From Bradyrhizobium sp. 4 (GTDB lineage: Bacteria; Pseudomonadota; Alphaproteobacteria; Rhizobiales; Xanthobacteraceae), in contig NZ_CP064686.1 of the NCBI RefSeq assembly GCF_023100905.1, positions 3,162,001-3,226,000 of the forward strand: a DNA stretch of 64,000 bases. Direction: 5' to 3'. Under the pieces are notes generated by a model. The model did not search any database, was not told where the DNA came from, and was given only the letters and a program-made list of their open reading frames with translations. This document shows, in pieces, positions 43,215 to 51,980 of this stretch; the first letter of the stretch is position 1, and each line of letters starts with the position of its first letter. The position numbers were made by a program, and so were the translations under genes.

Positions 43215-43293
43215 CGATTCGCTGGCTGGAGCCGTCTTTTCTCAAAACCATTGAGAGCACTGGACGCCCGGCCAACAGCCGACGGGTATCCTT

Positions 43294-44676
43294 ATGGAAT
43301 TGCGCCTTTACGATACGCTGAGCCGGGAAAAGCGCACCTTCGTGCCGCTCGATGCCGAAGACGTCCGCATGTATGTCTGCGGACCGACCGTCTATGACTT
43401 CGCCCATATCGGCAACGCCCGGCCGGTGATCGTGTTTGACGTGCTGTTCCGGCTGCTGCGCCATCTCTATGGCGCGGCCCACGTCAAATATGTCCGCAAC
43501 ATCACCGACGTCGACGACAAGATCAACGACCGCGCCGCGCGTGACTTCCCCGGCCTGCCGCTGAACGAGGCGATCCGGAAAGTCACGGAGCAGACCGGCA
43601 AGCAGTTTCACGCCGACGTCGACGCACTCGGTGCGCTGCGGCCGAGCGTCGAGCCGCGTGCGACCGAGCATATCGGCGAGATGCGCGAGATCATCGAACG
43701 GCTGGTCGCCGGCGGTTTTGCCTATGCTGCCGAGGATCATGTGCTGTTTTCGCCGCAGGCGATGAACGCGGCCGATTCCGGGCTGCCGCGCTATGGCGCG
43801 CTGTCCAATCGTTCGCTGGACGAGATGGTTGCCGGCGCCCGCGTCGATGTCGCGCCCTACAAGAAAGGCAACACCGACTTCGTGCTGTGGAAGCCGTCCA
43901 AGCCCGGCGAGCCGTCATGGCCGTCACCGGCCGGTATCGCCGCGCAGGGGCGCCCCGGTTGGCATGTCGAGTGCTCGGCCATGGCCTGGAAGCATCTCGG
44001 CGAGCACTTCGACATCCATGGCGGCGGCATCGATCTCGTGTTTCCGCATCACGAGAATGAGGTCGCGCAGACCTGCTGCGCCTTCCACCGGGAGCGCATG
44101 GCGAACTACTGGATGCACAACGGCTTCCTGCAGGTCGAGAGCGAGAAGATGTCGAAGTCGCTCGGCAACTTCGTCACGATTCACGAGCTGCTCGCGGACT
44201 GGCCGGGCGAAGTGCTGCGCCTGAATATGCTCAAGACGCATTACCGCTCGCCGATCGACTGGACGATGAAGTCGCTGGAGGAGAGCGCCAGGACGCTCGA
44301 CGACTGGTATCGGGTTGCGGCTGACGTCGCGCCCGGCAAGCCGGCCCCCTCAGTGGTCGAGCCGCTGCTCGACGACCTCAATACACCGCTGGCGATCGCG
44401 GCGCTGCATGGCCTGCGCGGCAGCGACGTTGGTGCCCTCGCGGGTTCGTTGCGTCTGTTCGGCTTTCTCTCCGAGAGTGCCGCGCAATGGGAAGGACGCA
44501 AGCAGCAGGCGAGCGGCGTCGATGCCAAGGAAGTCGAGCGCCTGCTCTCGGAACGGACGGCGGCGCGTGGGCGTAAGGACTTTGCGGAGTCCGATCGTAT
44601 CCGCGATCTGCTTGCTGCGATGGGCGTTGCGATCAAGGACTCCAAGGAAGGCACGACGTGGGAGGTCGCGCGATGA
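43294..44676 (+). CDS. cysS: Cysteinyl-tRNA synthetase
   Basis: Class I aminoacyl-tRNA synthetase of 460 residues that charges tRNA-Cys. The zinc-binding Cys of YVCGPTVYD, the HIGH-type motif FAHIGNARP, the GWHVECSAM segment, FPHHENEVAQ and the KMSKS loop SEKMSKSLGNF are all present. The C-terminal anticodon-binding part ends with GVAIKDSKEGTTW. Its stop codon overlaps the start of a 37-codon frame (ATGA), which makes it the first gene of a compact cysS/microprotein/GNAT/cimA unit. Confidence 0.97.
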   Translation: MELRLYDTLSREKRTFVPLDAEDVRMYVCGPTVYDFAHIGNARPVIVFDVLFRLLRHLYGAAHVKYVRNITDVDDKINDRAARDFPGLPLNEAIRKVTEQTGKQFHADVDALGALRPSVEPRATEHIGEMREIIERLVAGGFAYAAEDHVLFSPQAMNAADSGLPRYGALSNRSLDEMVAGARVDVAPYKKGNTDFVLWKPSKPGEPSWPSPAGIAAQGRPGWHVECSAMAWKHLGEHFDIHGGGIDLVFPHHENEVAQTCCAFHRERMANYWMHNGFLQVESEKMSKSLGNFVTIHELLADWPGEVLRLNMLKTHYRSPIDWTMKSLEESARTLDDWYRVAADVAPGKPAPSVVEPLLDDLNTPLAIAALHGLRGSDVGALAGSLRLFGFLSESAAQWEGRKQQASGVDAKEVERLLSERTAARGRKDFAESDRIRDLLAAMGVAIKDSKEGTTWEVAR

Positions 44677-44786
44677 AGCGGCCCGACACACCGTTTCCGC
44701 GGCACTGGTTCTATTACATCGCGCTGAAAATCTTGCTGCTCGGCGCTGCCGTGGCGCTGGCGCTGAAACTCTATGGGATGTGGTGA
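44673..44786 (+). CDS. Single-helix membrane microprotein (37 aa)
   Basis: A 37-codon frame beginning MKRPDTPFPRHWFYY, with ATG overlapping the cysS stop by four bases. A basic and aromatic N-terminus is followed by one hydrophobic helix (IALKILLLGAAVALALKLYG), giving an N-in anchor topology. GGAGGT lies nine bases upstream of the ATG, inside cysS. The next gene starts five bases after its stop. The placement, ribosome site and helix composition make a real gene likely. I recognise no family. Confidence 0.6.
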   Translation: MKRPDTPFPRHWFYYIALKILLLGAAVALALKLYGMW

Positions 44787-44791
44787 AGACG

Positions 44792-45301
44792 ATGGCACAA
44801 GCACTCCCAAAGCCTGGTTTGCGGCCTTTCCTGCCGGAGGACGTGCCGGTTCTTGCCGCGATCTTCACGGCCAGCATCGAAGAGCTGACCGGCGATGACT
44901 ATAGCGAAGCGCAGCAGCAGGCCTGGATGGCGGCGGCCGAGGACGAAGAATTCGGCAAGCGGCTCGCCTCCGACCTGACGCTGATCGCGACGCTGGAGGG
45001 ATCACCGGTGGGCTTTGCCTCGCTGCGCGGCAAGGATCATGTCCGCATGCTCTATGTGCATCCAGCCGTGGCCGGGCAGGGCCTCGCGACGATGCTCGTC
45101 GATGCCTTGGAAAAGCTTGCGGGCGGCCGCGGTGCCGACAAGCTGACGGTCGACGCCAGCGACAACGCGCAGGGCTTTTTTGCCAAGCGCGGCTATGTCG
45201 CCATGCAGCGCAACAGCATCACCGTCAATGACGAGTGGCTGGCCAACACCACCATGCAGAAGACGCTCGGCAGCGGACCTGCGTCGGGAGCCCTGCAATG
45301 A
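44792..45301 (+). CDS. GNAT family N-acetyltransferase
   Basis: Acetyl-CoA-dependent acetyltransferase of 169 residues. The fold marks are LRPFLPEDVPVLAAIFTASI at the N-terminus, LIATLEGSPVGFASLRGKDHVRMLYVHPAVAGQGLATMLVD (read in parts: strands beta-4 and the acetyl-CoA loop near GQGLA) and FFAKRGYVAMQRNSI near the end. The substrate is unknown; the sequence is like YafP/ElaA-type small-molecule acetyltransferases. The start is ATG at 44792. Its stop overlaps the start of cimA (ATGA), so translation is coupled. Confidence 0.9.
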   Translation: MAQALPKPGLRPFLPEDVPVLAAIFTASIEELTGDDYSEAQQQAWMAAAEDEEFGKRLASDLTLIATLEGSPVGFASLRGKDHVRMLYVHPAVAGQGLATMLVDALEKLAGGRGADKLTVDASDNAQGFFAKRGYVAMQRNSITVNDEWLANTTMQKTLGSGPASGALQ

Positions 45302-46896
45302 GCAAGGAGCGCCTTTATCTGTTCGACACCACGCTGCGCGACGGCGCGCAGACCAACGGCGTCGATTTCACGCTGACCGACAAGCAAATCATCGCCCAGA
45401 TGCTCGATGAACTCGGCATCGACTATGTCGAGGGCGGCTATCCCGGCGCCAATCCGACCGACACCGAGTTTTTCGGCACCAAGCCGAAGTTTTCGCATGC
45501 GCGCTTCACTGCGTTCGGCATGACACGTCGGGCAGGGCGCTCGGTCTCCAACGATCCTGGTGTGGCCGGGCTGCTGGAAGCAAAAGCCGACGCGATCTGC
45601 TTTGTGGCGAAGGCTTCGGCCTATCAGGTGCGCGTTGCCTTGGAGACGACGAAGGAGGAGAACCTCGCCTCGATCCGCGACAGCGTCGCGGCGGCGAAGG
45701 CCGCCGGCCGCGAGGTGATGCTCGACTGCGAGCATTTCTTCGACGGTTACAAGGAAGACGCCGGTTTCGCGCTCGCCTGCGCGAAAGCTGCCTATGAAGC
45801 CGGCGCGCGCTGGGTGGTGCTGTGCGACACCAACGGCGGCACCATGCCCAACGAGGTCGAGGCGATCGTTGCCGAGGTGGCGAAGCACATCCCCGGCGAT
45901 CATCTCGGCATCCACGCCCATAACGACACCGAACAGGCGGTGGCGAATTCGCTCGCGGCCGTGCGCGCCGGCGCGCGCCAGATCCAGGGCACGCTGAACG
46001 GCCTCGGCGAGCGCTGCGGCAACGCCAATCTCTGCTCGCTGATCCCGACCTTGAAGCTGAAGGCCGAGTTTGCCGACGCCTTCGAGATCGGCGTCACGGC
46101 GGAAAAGCTCGCAACCCTGGTCAAGGTGTCGCGCACGCTCGACGACATGCTCAATCGCGTGCCGAACCGGCATGCGGCCTATGTCGGCGAGAGCGCCTTC
46201 GTCACCAAGACCGGCATCCATGCCTCCGCCGTGCTGAAGGATCCGCAGACCTACGAGCATGTCTTGCCGGAGCTGGTCGGCAATCACCGCAAGGTGCTGG
46301 TGTCCGATCAGGCCGGCCGCTCCAATGTCATCGCCGAGCTCGACCGCGCCGGCATCGCCTATGAGAAGAGCGATCCGAAGCTGTCGCGGCTGGTGGAGGA
46401 GTTGAAGGAGCGCGAGGCGCAAGGCTATGCCTATGAATCCGCCAACGCCTCGTTCGAGCTGCTGGCGCGGCGCACGCTCGGCAAGGTGCCGCATTATTTC
46501 GAGGTCGAGCAGTTCGACGTCAATGTCGAGCAGCGCTACAATTCGCACGGCGAGCGCGTCACCGTGGCGCTGGCGGTGGTCAAGGTCGACGTCGCCGGCG
46601 AGCATCTGATCTCGGCGGCCGAAGGCAACGGTCCCGTCAACGCACTCGACGTCGCTCTGCGCAAGGATCTCGGCAAGTACCAGAAATATATCGAAGGCCT
46701 GACGCTGATCGACTATCGCGTCCGTATCCTCAACGGCGGCACCGGCGCGGTCACGCGCGTCCTGATCGAGAGCGAGGACGAGAACGGCGACAGCTGGACC
46801 ACGGTCGGGGTGTCCCCCAACATCATCGACGCCTCGTTCCAGGCGCTGATGGATTCGGTGATCTACAAGCTGGTGAAGTCGGGCGCGCCGGCATAG
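45298..46896 (+). CDS. cimA: (R)-citramalate synthase
   Basis: Condenses pyruvate and acetyl-CoA to (R)-citramalate, opening a threonine-independent route to isoleucine. The 532-residue protein has the DRE-TIM motif FDTTLRDGAQTNGVDFTL, EGGYPGANPTD, LCDTNGGTMPNEV, HAHNDTEQAVANSLAA and LNGLGERCGNANL. The C-terminal regulatory domain binds an amino acid inhibitor in relatives. Pattern and length fit the TIGR00977-type citramalate synthases rather than 2-isopropylmalate or homocitrate synthases. Start at 45298 overlaps the GNAT stop by four bases. Confidence 0.93.
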   Translation: MSKERLYLFDTTLRDGAQTNGVDFTLTDKQIIAQMLDELGIDYVEGGYPGANPTDTEFFGTKPKFSHARFTAFGMTRRAGRSVSNDPGVAGLLEAKADAICFVAKASAYQVRVALETTKEENLASIRDSVAAAKAAGREVMLDCEHFFDGYKEDAGFALACAKAAYEAGARWVVLCDTNGGTMPNEVEAIVAEVAKHIPGDHLGIHAHNDTEQAVANSLAAVRAGARQIQGTLNGLGERCGNANLCSLIPTLKLKAEFADAFEIGVTAEKLATLVKVSRTLDDMLNRVPNRHAAYVGESAFVTKTGIHASAVLKDPQTYEHVLPELVGNHRKVLVSDQAGRSNVIAELDRAGIAYEKSDPKLSRLVEELKEREAQGYAYESANASFELLARRTLGKVPHYFEVEQFDVNVEQRYNSHGERVTVALAVVKVDVAGEHLISAAEGNGPVNALDVALRKDLGKYQKYIEGLTLIDYRVRILNGGTGAVTRVLIESEDENGDSWTTVGVSPNIIDASFQALMDSVIYKLVKSGAPA

Positions 46897-46946
46897 GGGA
46901 CATGGCGCCAAGAACGCAATGACGAGGAGAGCGGGGAGCGCGACCC

Positions 46947-47324
46947 ATGATCGACCACATCTCCGTCGGCGTCAGCGACCTGCAGCGCTCGGCGACATTT
47001 TACGAAGCGGCGCTCGGGGCCCTCGGACTCGCGCGCGTCGTCACGCGACCGCGGACGATCGGCTTCGGCAAGGCCTATCCCGAATTCTGGATCAATCTGC
47101 GCGAGGGCATGCCGCACGTCACGCTGGAGAGCGGCGTGCATATCTGCCTGCGGGCCAAGACCTCCGCCGAGGTCGATGCATTTCACGCCGCAGCGCTGTC
47201 CGCGGGCGGCGCGTCCGACGGCGCACCGGGTATCCGCCCGCACGATCGCGTGCGCTATTACGCAGCCTTTGTCGTCGACCCCGATGGCAACCGAATCGAG
47301 GCGGTGACGTTTCCTGCGGACTAG
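46947..47324 (+). CDS. VOC family protein (glyoxalase/bleomycin-resistance fold)
   Basis: A 125-residue vicinal-oxygen-chelate protein: IDHISVGVSDLQRSATFYEAAL at the N-terminus, ARVVTRPRTIGFGKA, HICLRAKTSAEVDAFHAAAL and the final DPDGNRIEAVTF. The metal ligand His is the first one (DHISVG) and the late Glu is in RIEAV. Substrate unknown. It is 50 bp past cimA and may be read through. Its stop codon shares the palindrome CTAG with the stop codon of the convergent LOG gene. Confidence 0.88.
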   Translation: MIDHISVGVSDLQRSATFYEAALGALGLARVVTRPRTIGFGKAYPEFWINLREGMPHVTLESGVHICLRAKTSAEVDAFHAAALSAGGASDGAPGIRPHDRVRYYAAFVVDPDGNRIEAVTFPAD

Positions 47325-47926
47325 AGCTTGCGCGCCATTTCCGGTGCGAGCTGCTTTTCCGCGTCTTCGATCTGCGCCGCAGCCGATTTCAGCTTCGGCA
47401 AAATCTCTTCGATCCGATCGGCCTTGAGGATGTCGACCGAAAGCCCGGCGCGGATGAACTCGGTCTGGCGCATGTGCGACAGCAGCGAGAACAGCGGCTC
47501 CCAGAAATTATCGATGTTGGCCAGCAGCACCGGCTTGGCATGACGTCCGAGCTGCTTCCAGGTCAATTGCTCGACCAGCTCTTCCAGCGTGCCGACGCCG
47601 CCCGGCAGCGCCACGAAGGCGTCGGAGCGTTCGAACATCAAGCGCTTGCGCTCGTGCATGTCGGGGGTGACGATCATCTCCTGCACGCGCGTCAGCGCGT
47701 TTTCGCGCATCCGCAGGAAGTCGGGGATGATGCCGGTGACGGTGCCGCCGTGATCGAGCACGGAGGTCGCGACCGAGCCCATCAGGCCGAGCGAGCCGCC
47801 GCCGTAAACGAGGCGGATGTTGTTCTCGGCGAGCGCCTTGCCGAACGCCTTGGCGCCTTCGGTGAAACGGGGATTGGTTCCTGGGCCGGAGCCGCAATAG
47901 ACACAGACGGTTTTGATCGTGCTCAT
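47321..47926 (-). CDS. LOG family protein (TIGR00730, cytokinin nucleoside monophosphate phosphoribohydrolase-like)
   Basis: A Rossmann-fold hydrolase of 201 residues, with VCVYCGSGPGTNP, LVYGGGSLGLMGSVA and the active-site block ALPGGVGTLEEL. LOG enzymes release free bases from nucleoside 5'-monophosphates; in plants they make active cytokinins. The bacterial role is usually nucleotide clean-up, and hormone production cannot be claimed from sequence. The start at 47926 is chosen; ATG at 47935 is an alternative. It is convergent with the VOC gene with overlapping stops. Confidence 0.9.
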   Translation of the reverse strand: MSTIKTVCVYCGSGPGTNPRFTEGAKAFGKALAENNIRLVYGGGSLGLMGSVATSVLDHGGTVTGIIPDFLRMRENALTRVQEMIVTPDMHERKRLMFERSDAFVALPGGVGTLEELVEQLTWKQLGRHAKPVLLANIDNFWEPLFSLLSHMRQTEFIRAGLSVDILKADRIEEILPKLKSAAAQIEDAEKQLAPEMARKL

Positions 47927-48095
47927 TGGTGCCATGATGCATTGCAGCGGAGAGGCGTCAAGCCCAATCGGTGATTCGGGACTTCCGGAAATCTACCGGT
48001 AAACGACGGCGAACAATCGAAGATTCGCCATCTGGCGGGGTGCATGGGCATCGGTAAGGCTCTATATGACAAACGAAAATCCTTAATGGCAACGC

Positions 48096-48117
48096 AGCCC
48101 GCATCCGACGGGCTTTT
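48096..48117 (+). terminator. Small terminator-like hairpin just upstream of the Atm1 gene
   Basis: AGCCCG and CGGGCT pair around a 7-base loop and end in TTTTC, 12 bases before the ATG at 48129. The 6-bp stem is weak. It may be an attenuator or affect translation, or it may be chance. Confidence 0.3.
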
Positions 48118-48128
48118 CAGGCTTCTTG

Positions 48129-50084
48129 ATGGACCAAGCTCAATCGCCCGCCGGCCCCAACGTTCCTGATCCCGCCGGAGGGCCGCTGGAGCGGGCCACG
48201 CTGATGGGCACGCTGGCGCATCTGTGGCCCTATATCTGGCCGGGCGACCGTTTCGACCTGAAGATGCGCGTGGTCTGGTCCATGGTGCTGCTGCTCGCGG
48301 CCAAGCTGATCACGCTGACGGTTCCTTTCAGTTTCAAATGGGCGACCGACGCGCTGACCGGCGCCAACACCGCGCCGGTTCAGGCCGACAATTGGCACCT
48401 CTGGGTGATTGCCTCGCCGCTGCTGCTGACCGCCAGCTACGGCGTGATGCGCATCGTGATGGCGGTGCTGACGCAATGGCGCGACGGCATTTTCGCGCGC
48501 GTCGCCATGCACGCGGTGCGCAAGCTTGCCACCATCACCTTCATCCACATGCATGAGTTGTCGCTGCGCTTCCACCTGGAGCGCAAGACCGGCGGCCTGA
48601 CGCGCGTGCTCGAGCGCGGCCGCGAGGGCATCGAGGTCATCGTGCGCATGGTGATCCTGCAGTTGATCCCGACCATCGTCGAGGTCTCGCTGCTGATGGC
48701 CGTGCTGCTGTGGCAGTTCGATTGGCGCTACGTGCTCGCGACCCTCGTCACTGTCGCCGTCTACATGTACTACACCTACATCGCGACCGAGTGGCGGATT
48801 GGTATCCGCCGTAAGATGAATGATGCCGATACCGAGGCGAACACCAAGGCGATCGACTCGCTGCTCAACTACGAGACCGTCAAATATTTCAGCGCCGAGA
48901 CCCGTGAGGCGCAGCGCTACGACCGATCGGTCGCGCGTTACGAGGAGTCGAGCGTGCAGGCTTATACTTCGCTTGCAGTTCTCAACACCGGGCAGGCCGT
49001 GATCTTCACGCTGGGGCTGACCGCGACCATGCTGATGTGCGCGATCGGCGTCCGCAACGGCACCAACACGGTCGGCGATTTCGTGCTGGTCAACGCCATG
49101 ATGATCCAGCTCTACCAGCCCTTGAATTTCATGGGCATGGTCTATCGCGAGATCAAGCAGGCGATCATCGACATCGAGAAGATGTTCAACGTGCTGGGGC
49201 GCGAGGCCGAGATCAAGGACGCGCCGGACGCAAAGCCGCTGGTGGTCTCAGCGGGCAATGTGCGTTTCGAGGACGTGCGCTTCGCCTATGACCCTGCGCG
49301 CCCGATCCTGAAGGGCATCAGCTTCGAGGTGCCGGCCGGCAAGACGGTGGCGATCGTCGGCCCGTCCGGCGCCGGCAAATCGACCATCTCGCGGCTGCTG
49401 TTCCGCCTCTACGACATCTCCGGCGGCCGCATCCTGATCGATGGCCATGACATTCGCGAGGTCACGCAGGCGAGCTTGCGCGCGTCCATCGGCATGGTGC
49501 CGCAGGACACCGTGCTGTTCAACGACACCATCCGCTACAACATCCGCTACGGTCGCTGGGACGCCAGCGATACCGAGGTCGAGCAGGCAGCGCAGCTGGC
49601 GCAGATCGATCATTTCATCCGCATGGCGCCGAAAGGCTACGAGACCCAGGTCGGCGAGCGCGGTCTGAAACTGTCCGGCGGCGAAAAACAGCGCGTCGCG
49701 ATCGCGCGCACCGTGTTGAAGGCGCCGCCGATCCTGGTGCTGGACGAGGCGACCTCCGCACTGGACACCCACACCGAACACGAAATCCAGGGTGCGCTCG
49801 AGCGCGTGGCGAAGAACCGCACTTCGCTGGTGATCGCCCATCGGCTCTCGACCATCGTCGGCGCCGACGAGATCATCGTGCTGGACCAGGGCCGCATTGC
49901 CGAGCGTGGCACCCACGCAAAACTGCTCGCGGAGGGGGGACTTTACGCCAGCATGTGGAACAGGCAGCGCGAGGCCGAGGCGGCGCGCGAGAAACTGGCC
50001 AGGATGGCCGACCCTGACGAGGCGCCCAACCGGGAGCCACCGCCGGTTGCCGATGTCCTGACGACGCCTGCGGCGGCGGAGTGA
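48129..50084 (+). CDS. Atm1-type ABC exporter (heavy-metal/glutathione conjugate)
   Basis: Inner-membrane half-transporter of about 651 residues, working as a homodimer. Six transmembrane helices occupy about residues 45-330; the ATPase domain has Walker A GPSGAGKST, the signature LSGGEKQR, Walker B ILVLDEATSALD and the H-loop VIAHRLSTI. The long AEWRIGIRRKMNDADTEANT-like stretch, NYETVKYFSAE and FMGMVYREIKQAIIDIEKMF are characteristic of the Atm1/ABCB7 family, which exports glutathione-bound or persulfide species and protects against metal stress. It is apparently monocistronic; psd starts 84 bp downstream. Confidence 0.93.
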   Translation: MDQAQSPAGPNVPDPAGGPLERATLMGTLAHLWPYIWPGDRFDLKMRVVWSMVLLLAAKLITLTVPFSFKWATDALTGANTAPVQADNWHLWVIASPLLLTASYGVMRIVMAVLTQWRDGIFARVAMHAVRKLATITFIHMHELSLRFHLERKTGGLTRVLERGREGIEVIVRMVILQLIPTIVEVSLLMAVLLWQFDWRYVLATLVTVAVYMYYTYIATEWRIGIRRKMNDADTEANTKAIDSLLNYETVKYFSAETREAQRYDRSVARYEESSVQAYTSLAVLNTGQAVIFTLGLTATMLMCAIGVRNGTNTVGDFVLVNAMMIQLYQPLNFMGMVYREIKQAIIDIEKMFNVLGREAEIKDAPDAKPLVVSAGNVRFEDVRFAYDPARPILKGISFEVPAGKTVAIVGPSGAGKSTISRLLFRLYDISGGRILIDGHDIREVTQASLRASIGMVPQDTVLFNDTIRYNIRYGRWDASDTEVEQAAQLAQIDHFIRMAPKGYETQVGERGLKLSGGEKQRVAIARTVLKAPPILVLDEATSALDTHTEHEIQGALERVAKNRTSLVIAHRLSTIVGADEIIVLDQGRIAERGTHAKLLAEGGLYASMWNRQREAEAAREKLARMADPDEAPNREPPPVADVLTTPAAAE

Positions 50085-50167
50085 CCTTGTCTCCGGTCCC
50101 AACTCTGGCCTAAACAACACCACCGCGCGGGACGACCTGCGCCATCAACCCTGAGCGGCAGATAGCG

Positions 50168-50866
50168 ATGTCCATTCTCGATTCGATCCAGCGTCAGATC
50201 CCGCCGATCCACAAGGAGGGATATCCCTTCATCGGCGGCTTTGCGCTGGCAAGCCTCCTCCTGTTCTGGCTGTGGTCGCCTTTGGGGTGGATCGGCACCA
50301 TCCTGACCGTGTGGTGCGCGCTGTTCTTCCGCGACCCAGTGCGCGTGACCCCAGTGCGCGAGGGGCTCGTGGTGTCGCCCGCCGACGGCCGCGTCTCCAT
50401 GATCACTATGGCGCTGCCACCGGCCGAGCTCGGGCTCGGCGATCGGCCGCTGCCGCGCGTCTCAGTGTTCATGAGCGTATTCAACTGCCATGTGAACCGC
50501 AGCCCGATCGCGGGCCGGGTGGACCGTATCGCCTACCGTCCCGGCCTGTTCATCAATGCCGAGCTGGACAAGGCGAGCGAGGACAATGAGCGCAACTCGC
50601 TGGTGATCACGACGCCGACGGCGCGGATCGGCGTGATCCAGATCGCGGGTCTGGTCGCCAAGCGCATCGTCTGCTTCGTCAAAGAGGGGCAGGCGATCGG
50701 CGCCGGAGAGCGTTTCGGCCTGATCCGCTTCGGCTCGCGGCTCGACGTCTATCTGCCGCTGGGCACCAAGGCGCTGGTCTCGGAAGGGCAGACTGCGATC
50801 GCCGGCGAGACGATTCTGGCCGATCTCGCCGGAGACGACCCGAGTCGCGCCTACCGTGCCAATTAA
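50168..50866 (+). CDS. psd: Phosphatidylserine decarboxylase
   Basis: Converts phosphatidylserine to phosphatidylethanolamine in the inner membrane. This is the short type of 232 residues: N-terminal hydrophobic hairpin (GFALASLLLFWLWSPLGWIG), SPADGRVSMI, FMSVFNCHVNRSPIAG and the self-cleavage site in RFGSRLDVYLP, where the Ser becomes the pyruvoyl group. It is followed by pssA with an 87-base gap; the pair supplies the whole route from CDP-diacylglycerol to phosphatidylethanolamine. Confidence 0.95.
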   Translation: MSILDSIQRQIPPIHKEGYPFIGGFALASLLLFWLWSPLGWIGTILTVWCALFFRDPVRVTPVREGLVVSPADGRVSMITMALPPAELGLGDRPLPRVSVFMSVFNCHVNRSPIAGRVDRIAYRPGLFINAELDKASEDNERNSLVITTPTARIGVIQIAGLVAKRIVCFVKEGQAIGAGERFGLIRFGSRLDVYLPLGTKALVSEGQTAIAGETILADLAGDDPSRAYRAN

Positions 50867-50953
50867 CCAATAAGTCGGTCCTGAGGGGCCTTCCGCCGCA
50901 ATGGCGGAGGGGAACGCGGCTTGCTATATCTCGCCCCAAGGTGAGGACGAGCC

Positions 50954-51835
50954 ATGACGCCCTATGACTTCAAAGATCCTGATGTGCGCCGCCGGCGGTT
51001 CCGCCCGATCCCGGTGCGCATGCTGGTGCCCAACGTCATCACGCTGCTGGCGATCTGCGCCGGCCTGACCTCGATCCGGCTCTCGATCGAGGGGCGGATG
51101 TCGCTCGCGGTCTACGCCATCGTGTTCGCGGCGGCACTCGATGGCATCGACGGCCGCATCGCGCGCATGATCAAGGGGCAGTCCAAGTTCGGCGCCGAGC
51201 TCGACAGCCTCGCCGATTTCGTCAATTTCGGCGTGGCGCCCGGCCTGATGCTGTATTTCTGGCAGCTGCACGAGCTCGGCAATGCCGGCTGGATCGCCGC
51301 CATGGTGTTCGCGATCTCCGGTGGCCTCCGCCTGGCGCGCTTCAATGCCACCATGGACGATCCCAACAAGCCGGCCTTTGCCGCGAATTTCTTCACCGGC
51401 GTGCCGGCGCCGGCCGGCGCGATCACGGTGCTGCTGCCGATCTATGTCGCGTTCCTCGATCTCGGCCGGCTGCCTGCGGCGGTGACGGCTGCGTATACGC
51501 TGCTGATCGCCTTCCTGATGGTGTCGCGCCTGCCGGTCTTCTCCGGCAAGACCAAGCGCATGCGCGTGCCGCCCGAACTGGTGCTGCCGGCGTTCGTCGC
51601 GGTGGTCGTGTTCATCGCGATCCTGATCGCCTATCCCTGGCACGTGCTGTCCATCGGAACGGTGCTGTATCTCCTCGCTTTGCCGCTCGGCTACAAATCC
51701 TATCGCGACCAGGCGCGCGCGATGGAAGCCACCGCGCCGGCTGGAGGTGAGGTCTCTTCGCCGCCGTCGGCGCCGACGCTGGCAAACCTGTCGGAGCCGC
51801 CGCGCGAAGACGACCGGCCCGACCGGCTGCACTGA
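50954..51835 (+). CDS. pssA: CDP-diacylglycerol--serine O-phosphatidyltransferase
   Basis: Membrane enzyme of 293 residues that makes phosphatidylserine. The CDP-alcohol phosphotransferase motif is complete (DGIDGRIARMIKG, then FGAELDSLADFVNFG). The first helix is VPNVITLLAICAGLTSIRLS and more helices follow up to about residue 240. The C-terminal 35 residues are polar and Pro-rich. This is the PssA II type usual in alphaproteobacteria. It follows psd on the same strand. A hairpin-forming stretch (TTCCGCC / GGCGGAG) lies between the two genes but without a T-run. Confidence 0.95.
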   Translation: MTPYDFKDPDVRRRRFRPIPVRMLVPNVITLLAICAGLTSIRLSIEGRMSLAVYAIVFAAALDGIDGRIARMIKGQSKFGAELDSLADFVNFGVAPGLMLYFWQLHELGNAGWIAAMVFAISGGLRLARFNATMDDPNKPAFAANFFTGVPAPAGAITVLLPIYVAFLDLGRLPAAVTAAYTLLIAFLMVSRLPVFSGKTKRMRVPPELVLPAFVAVVVFIAILIAYPWHVLSIGTVLYLLALPLGYKSYRDQARAMEATAPAGGEVSSPPSAPTLANLSEPPREDDRPDRLH

Positions 51836-51980
51836 ACGGCCAAGCAGCAAGGCGCTGAACAGCGAGACTTGGATATCTGCCATGAGGCGCCCTGAGTTGG
51901 GTTGAGGCCCGATCTCGGCTATATCGCCCGGTGCCGGCGGCACCGCGCCAACAGCGGCCGCCAATCTGGGAGAGAACGCC

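Noticed and set aside
45193..46911. A 572-codon minus-strand frame opposite cimA
   Set aside because: Antisense shadow of a clear citramalate synthase; composition and absence of motifs argue against coding.
50875..50940. Hairpin between psd and pssA as a terminator
   Set aside because: Stem TTCCGCC / GGCGGAG is imperfect and lacks a T-run; the genes are probably co-transcribed.
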